Positions 49,953 to 61,092 of a stretch of 64,000 nt of DNA are shown piece by piece. The stretch comes from a virus: the IMG/VR virus record IMGVR_UViG_3300042289_000986, positions 147,588 to 211,587 of that record, one strand, 5' to 3'. A model generated the notes under the pieces. The model saw nothing but the letters and a program-made list of their open reading frames with translations, was not told where the DNA came from and made no database searches. Numbering within the stretch: the stretch's first letter is position 1; every line of letters starts with the position of its first letter. The translations under genes were made by a program, and so were the position numbers.

Positions 49953-52900
49953 ATGGAGGAAGAAAAATTTATAGTATATCCAAATAAAGGATATGTAGAT
50001 ATTACTAATTTTAGTTTTAATGTTGATGGTTTATCAGCATATAACTACACAAAATATCTTTGGGATTTTGGTGACGGTGTTCGTTCTAGAGAAAAAAATC
50101 CAACGCATGTTTTTGTTACTCCCAGTTCATTTGAAGTAACTTTAAATGCTTATTATGGCATAAGCTCTTATGATGTTTATACAAAAAATATAAATGTTGA
50201 TCTATATCTTAATAATTCAATTTACTTTGATTATGTTCCACCTCCAACTTTTGCAGGACATTTAAATAGATATCCTTTTAAAATAAACATAACTTCACCC
50301 GATTTAGATCCGCATGTTATAGATTTATACGCAAATTTTTCTCGATCATATTCTCCACAAGACCCAACAAACAAATGGACATTTTTAAGACCCCAATGGA
50401 GATTTATTGATAAAAACGGAAAACAAATTTCACAAATTATTACTGAAGATACCGTTATAAAAGTCGATGAAAATGGAAAAATAAATCCAAATGGAATTGT
50501 TGCAGGAGTAACTGGAACTGCCGAATTTTATTTTGTAGATGATATCTATAATTTTGATTTAGCAATAAAGGGACAACCACACACATCGATCATTGCAACT
50601 TTGGCGACTAGTGCTACTAAATCTTTTGGTGATCCTAAAAATTTAAGCCCAAATATTCCAAGCTATAGCAATAGTTTAGCTCAAGTAATATTACCTTATA
50701 TTGTTTTGTGGAGAACACCAGACCAGTTAAGAATTACAGAAAATGGTATAAGAGAACATAGTAACCCACGTTGGGTGAACTCAAAAATACCATTGATTAT
50801 AAATCCAAATTTTAAATCTTTGGAGTATCCCGATTTACTGAGTGATGGAAATGGCGTCAAATTGTGGCAACCTGATTCATTTTTTACTGAATATCTTCCT
50901 TTTGACAATACTAGTTCTATTCCTTTAAGCGTTGGGTTTCAAAATTTAAGTTCATATATATCACCACAACCTTTAGAATTTAAATATGTGGATGATACAA
51001 CATATAAAGTAGCAGGATATTATAAAGGAACGATGGTAGTAAAATCTACTGCATTAAACGAAACCTTAAGTGCAGCTATTAATTTTAATATTCCAGAACT
51101 TTCTGGTAACTATTTTAATCCTTTAATTTGGATACCAAACCAAGCAGCAGGTACTATGAACGTGGTCCAATACATCAAAAATCCACACACGGGTAAATTG
51201 TTTTTCAATAGTAATGCAGCAAAAAATCAAAATAAAGCAATAGTTAAAAGTTTTGAAGTACCAATTTGTTTCGATCCTGACTACACAACAGACGTAATGG
51301 CAATTACAGGCAGTCACGGAATTAATTGTATAGCAGCACTACCTCTTCCATGTTATCATGCATGGGCAATCGATTCAGATTTAAATAAACTGTATAGATT
51401 TTCTTCAAATGGAAATACATTGTGTTCTATAGATTTAAGAACAATTTTAGGAAATGCTTCAAGTAAATTTGTTTCTCCTGCTTTTTGTGTTTTAGATGGA
51501 GAACAAAATTTGTGGGTTACTTTGTACGACACAACATCAACTTTAAAGTTAGATAGTCAAGGAAAATTAATATTTGGCGTTTCTCCATTAACTAGTTTTT
51601 ATCATTTAACTTCACACAATAACAAATATCTTTTTGATAGTCAATTTTATCCCATAACAGCAAACAACGGTTCACAAATTCAGAATTTTATTAACCCAAC
51701 AGGAATAGATACAGATTTGAATAATAATGCATGGGTTACATATTCAAATCCATTTAGTAGCTATGTGTGCAAGATATCATCTAATGGAGTAACTCTTTCA
51801 ACAATACAATATCCATTATATTCTTCTCCTACAGAAATATTGTGTGATAATCAAAATAATGTTTGGATCGCTTTAACAAATCAAATTTACAGAGAAAAAA
51901 GTTACTTGGAAAAAAGAAACACCAATGGTGTTTTATTAAGTACGTTTGGACCTTTTAAATTCATAAATCATTTGACCTTAGATAATTATCAGAATATCTG
52001 GTTTACTCACAGCTATCAATATATTGGATCAATTGTTAACAATGTTGTATCTTCTTACAAGATACCAATGGAAGGAATTTATGCAAATATTCCTGATTGG
52101 GTTGATACTAAAAATTTTATATTTCAAACATCATCCACCAATTACTTGCTTTGGAGTAACACACTATCAAGTAACTATTGGAGTAAAAATAATGTATTAG
52201 CTTTAGAAAATGCTGGAATAGCTCCCAACAACACACCAACAGCCGAATATATTTTAGAAGATAAAAATAATCTTTCTCAGTATTTTATTTTTAATAGTAC
52301 GGGTGCTCAAATCTCTGGCCAACAAACTGCATCTGTATATGTCAAACCCGACACACGCCAATATATACAATTAAGTTTATCAAGTCCTAACAGTTCAAAT
52401 TATGCCAGAACTATTTTCTACGTTCCATCTGCGGGATCTCCATCTTTAACAAGTTTATCAGGAACTGCGGGGATTGATCTTTCGGGTAATTGGTATCGTT
52501 GTTACATTACAGGAACAACTACAGAACTACAAAACGTATTTACTATCAATCTTCATAATGGTGTTTCAAGCAATTATATCGGAACTTCAAGTTCATTTGC
52601 ACCATTTTTGTGTGCAGTATATAACAATAAACCATCAAGCGAATTTAGTCCATTAAGTAATACAGCATTTTCTGGTTTTGATGTTGGTTTATTTGATCCT
52701 GCTGCTGCTAGTGCATTGTCAGCATTTAGTTTGAATGGGTTATATATTTGGGGAACTCAGTTAGAATTAGGATCGCAACCCACACAACAACTAGAAACAC
52801 TATCTACAATCAAAGGACAAAATGCTATAACATTTGAAGTTATAGGAAATATAGATGAAACCGCACTAAAGGGAATAGCTTTTAATGGAAACAAATATCT

Positions 52901-53993
52901 TTATATTTTAAATTCTTTTGAAAATAAAGTTGTTGTTTTTAATACCATTAATAAAAACATTGAAGATACTTTTTATGTAAACCCCAAAGGATTTAATTTT
53001 TATCCTGATGATAAAAATGAAATAACAATAAGAGACATTACACAAATTTTACAACCAATTGTTAGCATTAGTCCTCCTACAAAAGTAGAATATCATCCTT
53101 GGGTAAACTCAATAATGGCAACAGGAGATTGGACAAGTTGGAAATGGTCAAACAAATATCGAAATATATCAACTTTAAATAAAACCATCTCTGGGGTTTC
53201 TCGACATTTAGACTTTTATGATAAAAATCCGTATGAAATCTTTAAAAGAAATGAAGATCACGATTTTTCTGAACAAATGAGATCCGTAACATTTGTTGAA
53301 AGTTTGAAAAATAGTCAATTTTTATATAATAAATTTTTAAAAGCAATTTTTGGAAAAGATTTACACGATGATTTGGGTGTACTTTCTTATGAAAAAGTAG
53401 CCAATTTTATTAAAAACCAAGCAGATATTGATGAGTGTGATATAAACGCATTATATAACTTGGCAGCATCCGTTGATTTAGATTCTGATGACTTTCGTTT
53501 GAATTATCCATTTTTTATTAAAAGATTGATGGATATCTTTAGTATTAATAAATCAATTCTTTGGGGAGATAAAGATAAAAGTGCTTATAACTTTTCTGAT
53601 GGTGGTAACTATGGAATTTTAAATAGAGGAAATAAAATTGATATCAACGGTTCAATTTATGCTGGAACTCCAGTTTTATTAAAAACAAAATCTCTTCAAA
53701 AATATAACCTCATACAAACTGGAAATATCAACGGAAATTCTTTTTATGATATTAACATATTAGCCGATTTCTTAAAATTAGGAGAAGATTGGGGTTCTTA
53801 TTATGAATTTTACGAATATATCCCTACAACATCGAATGAACAAGTCGAGGGTGTTATTGATTGGGATAATCCAAACACCACTTTACAATATTATAATTCT
53901 TCTAGTGAATTTTGGTTTGGCGATGAAAAAGCGATGGAGACATCGTTTGCTTATGAATTATACAAAGGATTAAAATTGTTAGAGTCTTCTTGA
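49953..53993 (+). CDS. Giant baseplate/tail protein with PKD, propeller-like and CBM-like segments
   Basis: 1346 residues, at the gene 7 position after gp6. Residues about 10-75 are a PKD-like Ig domain (YLWDFGDGVRSREKNPTHVF). Residues about 440-700 contain repeated NNAWVTYSN, NNVWIALTN and QNIWFTHSY strands, typical of an NHL-like propeller. About 725-985 hold a carbohydrate-binding-type beta domain (LWSNTLSSNYWSKNN, SGNWYRCYIT). The last 250 (EQMRSVTFVESLKNS onward) are helical and probably bind the wedge. Role is inferred; no direct match to T4 gp7. Confidence 0.65.
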   Translation: MEEEKFIVYPNKGYVDITNFSFNVDGLSAYNYTKYLWDFGDGVRSREKNPTHVFVTPSSFEVTLNAYYGISSYDVYTKNINVDLYLNNSIYFDYVPPPTFAGHLNRYPFKINITSPDLDPHVIDLYANFSRSYSPQDPTNKWTFLRPQWRFIDKNGKQISQIITEDTVIKVDENGKINPNGIVAGVTGTAEFYFVDDIYNFDLAIKGQPHTSIIATLATSATKSFGDPKNLSPNIPSYSNSLAQVILPYIVLWRTPDQLRITENGIREHSNPRWVNSKIPLIINPNFKSLEYPDLLSDGNGVKLWQPDSFFTEYLPFDNTSSIPLSVGFQNLSSYISPQPLEFKYVDDTTYKVAGYYKGTMVVKSTALNETLSAAINFNIPELSGNYFNPLIWIPNQAAGTMNVVQYIKNPHTGKLFFNSNAAKNQNKAIVKSFEVPICFDPDYTTDVMAITGSHGINCIAALPLPCYHAWAIDSDLNKLYRFSSNGNTLCSIDLRTILGNASSKFVSPAFCVLDGEQNLWVTLYDTTSTLKLDSQGKLIFGVSPLTSFYHLTSHNNKYLFDSQFYPITANNGSQIQNFINPTGIDTDLNNNAWVTYSNPFSSYVCKISSNGVTLSTIQYPLYSSPTEILCDNQNNVWIALTNQIYREKSYLEKRNTNGVLLSTFGPFKFINHLTLDNYQNIWFTHSYQYIGSIVNNVVSSYKIPMEGIYANIPDWVDTKNFIFQTSSTNYLLWSNTLSSNYWSKNNVLALENAGIAPNNTPTAEYILEDKNNLSQYFIFNSTGAQISGQQTASVYVKPDTRQYIQLSLSSPNSSNYARTIFYVPSAGSPSLTSLSGTAGIDLSGNWYRCYITGTTTELQNVFTINLHNGVSSNYIGTSSSFAPFLCAVYNNKPSSEFSPLSNTAFSGFDVGLFDPAAASALSAFSLNGLYIWGTQLELGSQPTQQLETLSTIKGQNAITFEVIGNIDETALKGIAFNGNKYLYILNSFENKVVVFNTINKNIEDTFYVNPKGFNFYPDDKNEITIRDITQILQPIVSISPPTKVEYHPWVNSIMATGDWTSWKWSNKYRNISTLNKTISGVSRHLDFYDKNPYEIFKRNEDHDFSEQMRSVTFVESLKNSQFLYNKFLKAIFGKDLHDDLGVLSYEKVANFIKNQADIDECDINALYNLAASVDLDSDDFRLNYPFFIKRLMDIFSINKSILWGDKDKSAYNFSDGGNYGILNRGNKIDINGSIYAGTPVLLKTKSLQKYNLIQTGNINGNSFYDINILADFLKLGEDWGSYYEFYEYIPTTSNEQVEGVIDWDNPNTTLQYYNSSSEFWFGDEKAMETSFAYELYKGLKLLESS

Positions 53994-54008
53994 AACTAGG
54001 TTTTTTAA

Positions 54009-54016
54009 TCTAAATA
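54009..54016 (+). promoter_or_regulatory. Candidate late promoter TCTAAATA
   Basis: Ends 12 nt before the ATG at 54029. Confidence 0.4.
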
Positions 54017-54028
54017 TATAAGATAAAC

Positions 54029-57000
54029 ATGGCTGACTCATTTAGCATAACCCATACAGGCAATTGGCCTAATGAAACATATCAAATTGTTCCAAACTAT
54101 GATGCTATTAGCCCAGATTTTGGGTATGTCATTTTTCAAAATAATTTTAAATATTTTAACACGCCAATTAAAAGCGTTGACTCTAGATTATTAACAAATG
54201 TTTTTAGTTACAAGAACACTGTCACGGCACTAGGTCCCAAAAACAATCCTTTAGAAAATAATCAGTTAGAAGAAGATTATTATCAAATGTCAGTTTTTAA
54301 TAATACTTTTTTCACGTTTTCTCCATCTGCATTAAGATTGATAGATGCTGGTCCTACATTTAATTATTTTCAAATTGATTTAGATAACCCAGAAGGTTTT
54401 ACAGAATTTCATTCTTATATATTATACCCTTTTTCTTTATATCTAAGGCCAATTAGTGCTAAAAAAATTAATGATAATAGTTTTGAATTTGTAACATCAG
54501 CCGTATTATTAAGTGCTCAATCATTTTATTATTTAACAACCACTGGTGATGTCGATGCTTATATCAACCACTTAAATTATAAACCAAAATATAGAAATTT
54601 ACCAACCAATATTAATTTAAATTACAGCATAAGTGGGTTTGAATTTTATGCTGATAGACAACTTCCACAAATATATTCTTCTCAAATTTATAATTTTGAT
54701 AGGAATGCAATGCTTTTAAACAATCCAGTAAACATAAGACCAGATTATACATCTTTTAATTTTGATGTTATATATCCTCCATTTACTTTTCAAGCAGGGT
54801 TTCCAGAAGAACAACAATATGCTGGAATAGCTCAAGAAAATCCAGAAAATTATCGATATGTCAACGGTTTTACTTCTGCTTACATTTCTCGTTATGATCC
54901 TAGAATTTCTTCAATAGAAACATTTCAATTAGTGCAAAGCTCTTTAAATGAGCTTTCTCTTGATAATATTTCTAATTGTATATTAAGGTGTGAATTAAAT
55001 GTTTCTAATTCTAATTTAAAAACTTTTATATACAAATATAGAAATAATATAGGTAATTCAATTCCATTGGTTTCGGCTGTAACAAATACAAATTTGGGTA
55101 TTCGATATGCTGCTGATTACGGTAGAATTTTAAACACATCGGTACATTCTAATATTTTTTCATTTAAAGTAGGGACAGAATTTCAAAATGTTCAATCTTT
55201 AAGTGGTTTTAAAATTGCTTCTAACGTGCAAAATTTTGATACCGCTGTTTGGAATTTAAAATATCCACCACATTATTATTCATATAAAACATATTTTGAT
55301 GCAAATTCTTTAGGCTTTAATAAAAACAGTGATACGTCTTATTTAAATTTTTATTTATCAAGTCAGATTATTTCAGAAGATGATTTAAATTGTGTTTTTA
55401 AAAATGTATTAACGACAGATTTTAATACACTGGTTTTGGATTTAACATCCTATGCTACAAAAGATTCAATTAAATTTACTCCTATAAATGTCAATTTTGC
55501 CTCAAGAGATATTTCTTTATTTAGAGTTGTTTTATCTTCAATAACTGCACAATATAGTCCAGATAATGTTAACTTTTTTGATTATAATTTAAACTCTACA
55601 CCTTGGATAAATGCAGCATCCGCGCAATTTTTCAAAATTTATTATAATAAACAATATGGAGAAATGGATTTTGTATTAAATCCATGTTTAAGCACATCAA
55701 TTGGTACAAACATTGATTCAAAATATAATATCAAGAAAGATTTCGCTAAAGGATCTATACAAACCATAGATACTGATTTATTTTTAACAGTATTGGATGA
55801 AAAAGAAAATCAAATTGATTTGACAGTAAAATCAATAACATCCATGAATGAATTTCCTTTTAGAGATTTAACAAATACAGTTATAAGCTGGAATGTTAGC
55901 CCATCTTCAAATTTAGTATCAATTAATGCTATTGACTCTGATGGAAAATTTCTTCAAAAAATAACACCGAACCAACCTGTATCGTTTGATTTTAATACCT
56001 ACACTGTACGTGTATCTGGTTATGCAAAGGACACTACAACGATTACGTTTTCTTCACAATTTTGGGGATTATTTGATAGTATCCAAACAAACCAATCACT
56101 TTTTAACATATACAAAAATAAAAAATTTCAAATTGGATTGTTGAATCCAGTTTTTAATAATTTCGATACTAAACAATTTAGATTGACAGCTTTTTTGGAA
56201 TATGAAGGTCAAAAATTTGATATTCCAAAAACATTTAATGATGAAGATGTTTACATGTATTGGACTTGGAAGCATGATGAAGATTTTGATGATAGATTTA
56301 TTCCAGTAAATGTTTATGATAAAAATTTAACCGCACAATATCAATATGGTCAATCGGGACTAGCAACAGTTTTAAGTTCCATTTATGTTGAAGTTAAAAA
56401 CAAGTATGACATGGATCTTATTTCGGACCCATCTACTCCTTTTTCTCACGAAATAACATTTTATTTGTTTTCTAATATTTCTGTGCCGCCTGTATCGGGA
56501 CAGTTTTCTTTAACATTAGATGCATATCCAGCAAAAAGTGTTTTTAATACTGATTTTAGAACAACTTATAACGGATTTCCTAATGTTACTGTATCAGATA
56601 CAAGAAATAATCAATATGTTATTACAAGACCAGATAGTGATAATAACAATTTTGTATTTTTTGCCAATACTGATATTTTACCAACTTTAAGTGCTCAAAG
56701 TTTTGCTTGGTTAGCTTCGAGTGATAATGGGACGTTATCCGCTTTATCATCCACAAAATTTTCAGATATTTCGGCTTTTAGATATAGAATATCAAATCCA
56801 AACATTAAAGTAACTACCATAACATTATCAGCTATAAAAGCATTAATACCAAATTGGACAGAAAGATTTGATACACAAACTAAAATCACCATTTATACAG
56901 AACCTTCTGCTATATTTTTTGATCCTTTAAAATTTACAATCTATCCTCCTTTTATGTGGGGTCTTAGTGGTAGATATGTGAAACTCTTACAAGACAATGA

Positions 57001-60000
57001 TTATACATTAGCTGCGAATCCGACAGCCTATGCAAATACTATTTCTGAAACTCATGGGTTTTACATATCTGCCAATAAAGTTTATTTTGATAGTTATAAA
57101 GTTTATTCTGGTAATGATTTAACATACGTCGATACTATTACATCAAAATTTGAATATGTAGAAATACCGTTTAGAACCGAATTTTTCCAAAATACGGGAT
57201 TAAGAATAACTTTAGCAAGTTTTGGTGAAAAATATCCAGAATATAATGGTTTTACATACCAAACATTATCAGGAAGTAGTATTGTAACTTTACCATTTAA
57301 TAATTTTGCTTTTACTATTCCCTTTAGTTCTACAGTACCAGTTTCAGCAAAATTTACACAATCTCCAAAATTAAAACAATACGATACACTTTATTTGACG
57401 TTTAGTTCAACCATCACATCAATTGATATTGATGAAAATAGAATTATTACGGTTGATCAATTTTTTACTGGAGAGGGGGGAAAACCTCTTTCTGGATTTC
57501 CAACACAAAATCTTCAAGAAATTTTATCAGGCAATGTAATAGTTTATACTCTTTCTTCTCCAACATGGAAAGTAAATCAATTTATTCCAGCCCTACAAGG
57601 AAGATATCAATTATTTATTTTGGCTGTTGGAGATCCTGCACAACCTCTTAATATTAGCAAATACAAATATAATAGTTTAAATTTATCTGCATCGGGAAAC
57701 ATGCCAGTATGGATACCACCATCTACATTTGATTTGTATCCAGTAACACCATTAACCGCAAATTGCATAGCATATTGGAATTTTAATGAAGTAAGCGGTA
57801 ATCGAATTGATTCAACTGGAAATGGCTACAATCTAATGTTGTCGTCTATCCCATCTATAAGCTCACTACCACTAACTAGTATTGGTTTTATTGGATCTCG
57901 ATCTCTTTCAGCTTCTGTTACTGGTGTGTTTTTACAAACAACAGGAATAAATTTTGAAGGAGATTGGTCAATTTCATATTGGCAAAAATTAAATGTTCCC
58001 GAATCAGAAGTAGAAAGAGTAGATAATTTTATTACAAAATCTTCGGAAGGAAATAGTATTAATCCATTAAGTGGAATTATGATTACAACATCTCCAATGA
58101 TGATTTATGAAAATTATCCTCTTTATGAGCAAGCAGCAATTTATAACGGACCTTATCCAGAACCTTATAAATGGAATCATATTGTTTTTTCGGCCAAAAA
58201 TAAATTGTTGAGCGTTTGGATCAATAGTGTTAAGGTTGTAGATGAATTATTTTTATCTGATGCTTTGTTAGATTATATGTCAATTTCTAACAATTACCCA
58301 TTTAGAATTAATGGCCAAAATCGTTCTGTAGAAATAGACGAAATGGGTATTTGGTATAGAGCATTGGAAGGTCCCGATATATATGCTTTATATAACTATA
58401 AATTAACCTATCCGTTTCCTTACACTTTACCAGAAGCATATATTGAAGAGAGACAATTGTGGAAAGTTATAAACCAACCAGTAACTGCTAATCCACTAAC
58501 ATTAGTTGCATATAGTACAAGCGTTATACCAGAAGTTTATGTTTCGACATATTTTGCTTTAACAGGACAAGAAATTTTTATTCAATTTGAAACACCTGAA
58601 AATAATCAAAATCTTTATATTACATCTTATCGTACAAATTTTGGAGATCTTTCAACTTCTGAATTTGATCAACCGAATGAAATTGGATCAAATATTGAAT
58701 ATTCTGACATCAACGATACGGTAAGACACAGTTATAAAGAACCAGGCATCTATAATCTTTCATTTGATGTAATTTATAATACGGGAGAAATTAAAAAGTT
58801 TAACTTAGAATCTCCAATTACAATTTATACAGAATGGCCAAACTACGATCAACAAAAAATAAGATTTTTAAATGAAACAGTTTTAAATTTTGGTGATGAA
58901 TTAGAAAATACATATACATTAGATCAAATAGACATTCAACCTAATGAGTTTGGGGATGTTGATATATTTAATACCAGTATAACAAGATTGTATAATAACT
59001 TTGAATATTTAAAATTCAATTCACAAACAATTAATACAAATTCTCCAACCTTATTTTATGGTTGGTTAGGAACCGAAGAAAACAATACTGCAAGAGGTAT
59101 TCAGTGGAACACAAAAGATTATGGATTTTTCGAATGGGATAAACCATATTTGGCATCACTTAGAGTTACTTTTAATGAAAATTTAAATAATGTTGAATAC
59201 AACAAAAAATTCTTTTCAAATATTATTTGTGTTTCGGAAACAAAAGACCACTTATTAGTTATTGATGGAACAGAATTTAGAGCTTTTTCTTCTGGAAAAA
59301 TTCCGCAAGAAAGATTTTTTGAAAATATTGAAGATATACGTCCACTAATTCCAAGTCCAGTTAGTATTGATTCTTTTACAGATTCAGACAACTCTTCTTA
59401 TGTTTATGTTGCGGATAATGTTAGAAATAGAATCTATAAATTTAATTTAGATTTTTCTTTTGTTCCACAAATTAATGTTCAATTAGTTGTTGGAAACTTT
59501 GGAAAAAGAGAGGAACCTAATAAATTTAATGCACCTTCAAAAATAATTTATGCTAATGATTTTGTTTATGTTCTTGATTATAATAATCAATGCGTAAAAC
59601 AATTTACTTCTGACTTAAATTGGACTTTTACATATTTTGACGATGCTTTTGATAACGAACAACCCGAAGCTTTAGCAGTCCACCCAAACATTGAAATATC
59701 ATTTTTATATGTTTTGACAAACCAAAGAAGAGTATTTATTTTTGATCAGTTTAATACTGTACCGTTTCAAATTATAGATTTACCAGAAACTTTTGATTCA
59801 CAAGAATTAATGGAAATTAGTTTTGATGAAGCAGGAGAATTTTTCTATGTTTTAACAAGAAAAAATATATACAAATATACTATAAGTGGAACTTTTATCG
59901 GAGATGTTGACATACCAAACAGTAGTGAATTAAATTATAACTATATCAAACAATCACAATTCCACTCTATGTTGATATGTTCTGATAGATGTATTTTAAA

Positions 60001-60637
60001 AATACAGGATTTAATTCAACTATATAGAATCGGTGATGGATTAGAACAACGCTATTGGTCACTAGATCAGCTTCTTTTAAATAGAAATGAATTTGCAGAT
60101 GATACAAATTATAATCGCTGCATGATTCGTTTAGTGCAAAACATTAAAAACTTTAGAAATATTTTTAATTCTAAATTTGTCGTTGCAACTGAACAACTTC
60201 CATCAGGAACCGTTTCTTATTTTACATTAGTTCCAATTTCTACTGACGAACTTCCTAGTTTTTCTAATGATATCGAAAATGAAAATATTGGAGTGGGGGT
60301 AAATGAACTTCACGTTCCACCTGTATTAAATAGAGAATTCAAAAAAATATACGAATCTTTGGATATTTTAAGAGAATATCTCACAGTTTCAGATATTCGA
60401 ATTCAATCGGGACTTAATAAAGGATGTTTTTCTCCTTTCTGTTGGTCGTGGAGAGCAATGTCTTGTTACAATTTAAGTTTACCCGTTATTCGAATTTGCA
60501 ATATTAACCCAATTACATACATCGAACTAGAAAAAGATTTTCCTGTTAAATATGCACCAACAACTATATGGGGAGAAGCATCAGCTTCTTGTTGCAAGGA
60601 TTTTAATCAAATAGCAAATCCTTTATATCAAGAATAA
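54029..60637 (+). CDS. Giant multidomain baseplate/tail protein with LamG, PKD and propeller-like parts
   Basis: 2202 residues. Up to about 1240 it is beta-rich with no clear domain calls. Residues 1244-1457 form a LamG-like lectin domain (CIAYWNFNEVSGNRIDSTGN, WSISYWQKLN, VEIDEMGIWYRAL). A PKD-like part follows near 1530-1600 (YRTNFGDLSTSEFDQPNEIG, KEPGIYNLSFDVIYNTGEI). Residues 1790-1995 look like an NHL propeller (YVYVADNVRNRIYKFNLDFS, FVYVLDYNNQCVKQFTSDLN). The Cys-containing C-terminus resembles a wedge-attachment part. It occupies the gene 8 position but is far larger. Confidence 0.65.
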   Translation: MADSFSITHTGNWPNETYQIVPNYDAISPDFGYVIFQNNFKYFNTPIKSVDSRLLTNVFSYKNTVTALGPKNNPLENNQLEEDYYQMSVFNNTFFTFSPSALRLIDAGPTFNYFQIDLDNPEGFTEFHSYILYPFSLYLRPISAKKINDNSFEFVTSAVLLSAQSFYYLTTTGDVDAYINHLNYKPKYRNLPTNINLNYSISGFEFYADRQLPQIYSSQIYNFDRNAMLLNNPVNIRPDYTSFNFDVIYPPFTFQAGFPEEQQYAGIAQENPENYRYVNGFTSAYISRYDPRISSIETFQLVQSSLNELSLDNISNCILRCELNVSNSNLKTFIYKYRNNIGNSIPLVSAVTNTNLGIRYAADYGRILNTSVHSNIFSFKVGTEFQNVQSLSGFKIASNVQNFDTAVWNLKYPPHYYSYKTYFDANSLGFNKNSDTSYLNFYLSSQIISEDDLNCVFKNVLTTDFNTLVLDLTSYATKDSIKFTPINVNFASRDISLFRVVLSSITAQYSPDNVNFFDYNLNSTPWINAASAQFFKIYYNKQYGEMDFVLNPCLSTSIGTNIDSKYNIKKDFAKGSIQTIDTDLFLTVLDEKENQIDLTVKSITSMNEFPFRDLTNTVISWNVSPSSNLVSINAIDSDGKFLQKITPNQPVSFDFNTYTVRVSGYAKDTTTITFSSQFWGLFDSIQTNQSLFNIYKNKKFQIGLLNPVFNNFDTKQFRLTAFLEYEGQKFDIPKTFNDEDVYMYWTWKHDEDFDDRFIPVNVYDKNLTAQYQYGQSGLATVLSSIYVEVKNKYDMDLISDPSTPFSHEITFYLFSNISVPPVSGQFSLTLDAYPAKSVFNTDFRTTYNGFPNVTVSDTRNNQYVITRPDSDNNNFVFFANTDILPTLSAQSFAWLASSDNGTLSALSSTKFSDISAFRYRISNPNIKVTTITLSAIKALIPNWTERFDTQTKITIYTEPSAIFFDPLKFTIYPPFMWGLSGRYVKLLQDNDYTLAANPTAYANTISETHGFYISANKVYFDSYKVYSGNDLTYVDTITSKFEYVEIPFRTEFFQNTGLRITLASFGEKYPEYNGFTYQTLSGSSIVTLPFNNFAFTIPFSSTVPVSAKFTQSPKLKQYDTLYLTFSSTITSIDIDENRIITVDQFFTGEGGKPLSGFPTQNLQEILSGNVIVYTLSSPTWKVNQFIPALQGRYQLFILAVGDPAQPLNISKYKYNSLNLSASGNMPVWIPPSTFDLYPVTPLTANCIAYWNFNEVSGNRIDSTGNGYNLMLSSIPSISSLPLTSIGFIGSRSLSASVTGVFLQTTGINFEGDWSISYWQKLNVPESEVERVDNFITKSSEGNSINPLSGIMITTSPMMIYENYPLYEQAAIYNGPYPEPYKWNHIVFSAKNKLLSVWINSVKVVDELFLSDALLDYMSISNNYPFRINGQNRSVEIDEMGIWYRALEGPDIYALYNYKLTYPFPYTLPEAYIEERQLWKVINQPVTANPLTLVAYSTSVIPEVYVSTYFALTGQEIFIQFETPENNQNLYITSYRTNFGDLSTSEFDQPNEIGSNIEYSDINDTVRHSYKEPGIYNLSFDVIYNTGEIKKFNLESPITIYTEWPNYDQQKIRFLNETVLNFGDELENTYTLDQIDIQPNEFGDVDIFNTSITRLYNNFEYLKFNSQTINTNSPTLFYGWLGTEENNTARGIQWNTKDYGFFEWDKPYLASLRVTFNENLNNVEYNKKFFSNIICVSETKDHLLVIDGTEFRAFSSGKIPQERFFENIEDIRPLIPSPVSIDSFTDSDNSSYVYVADNVRNRIYKFNLDFSFVPQINVQLVVGNFGKREEPNKFNAPSKIIYANDFVYVLDYNNQCVKQFTSDLNWTFTYFDDAFDNEQPEALAVHPNIEISFLYVLTNQRRVFIFDQFNTVPFQIIDLPETFDSQELMEISFDEAGEFFYVLTRKNIYKYTISGTFIGDVDIPNSSELNYNYIKQSQFHSMLICSDRCILKIQDLIQLYRIGDGLEQRYWSLDQLLLNRNEFADDTNYNRCMIRLVQNIKNFRNIFNSKFVVATEQLPSGTVSYFTLVPISTDELPSFSNDIENENIGVGVNELHVPPVLNREFKKIYESLDILREYLTVSDIRIQSGLNKGCFSPFCWSWRAMSCYNLSLPVIRICNINPITYIELEKDFPVKYAPTTIWGEASASCCKDFNQIANPLYQE

Positions 60638-60662
60638 ATAGCTTTGATTAATAAAACTTATA

Positions 60663-60670
60663 GATAAATA
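60663..60670 (+). promoter_or_regulatory. Candidate late promoter GATAAATA
   Basis: Ends 11 nt before the ATG at 60682. Confidence 0.5.
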
Positions 60671-60681
60671 TTTAACAACAA

Positions 60682-61092
60682 ATGAATAGGTTTCATTCTA
60701 AATTTCATAGAAAAAATCATCACACAAACACAGATCCTTATAATCCAGACGCAGGACATGACCCTATAGCAAGTCCAGATGCTCCTTTTCAAGGTATTTT
60801 CTGTGTTAATGGTAATTTGAGTTCAAGTGGAGGTTTGACTGTTAGCGGATTTAATATTTCGAGGGGTTATAGAACAGTGGGATTTACTACCCTTGTAGCA
60901 GGTTCTTCCGCTTTGGTAACCACAACAGCAATTCAAGCTAGTTCGATTGTTCTGTTAACCCCACAAACTTCATCTGTAAATATTGGAACACCATTTATCA
61001 GAACAAGAATACCATCAGTTAGCTTTACAATATCATCTACACATGCAAATGATAGAAGTACGATTGGTTGGTTTATCTTACAAACACAATAA
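60682..61092 (+). CDS. Small fibre-tip-like structural protein
   Basis: 136 residues. A short His/Lys/Asn-rich N-terminus is followed by GIFCVNGNLSSSGGLTVSG, then a beta domain of the pattern TTLVAGSSALVTTTAIQASS, VLLTPQTSSVNIGTPFI and PSVSFTISSTHANDRSTIGW, widely seen as the C-terminal tip of phage fibres and capsid decoration proteins. Here it stands almost alone, so it may be a separate subunit. It is 13 bp before the giant fibre gene. Confidence 0.65.
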   Translation: MNRFHSKFHRKNHHTNTDPYNPDAGHDPIASPDAPFQGIFCVNGNLSSSGGLTVSGFNISRGYRTVGFTTLVAGSSALVTTTAIQASSIVLLTPQTSSVNIGTPFIRTRIPSVSFTISSTHANDRSTIGWFILQTQ

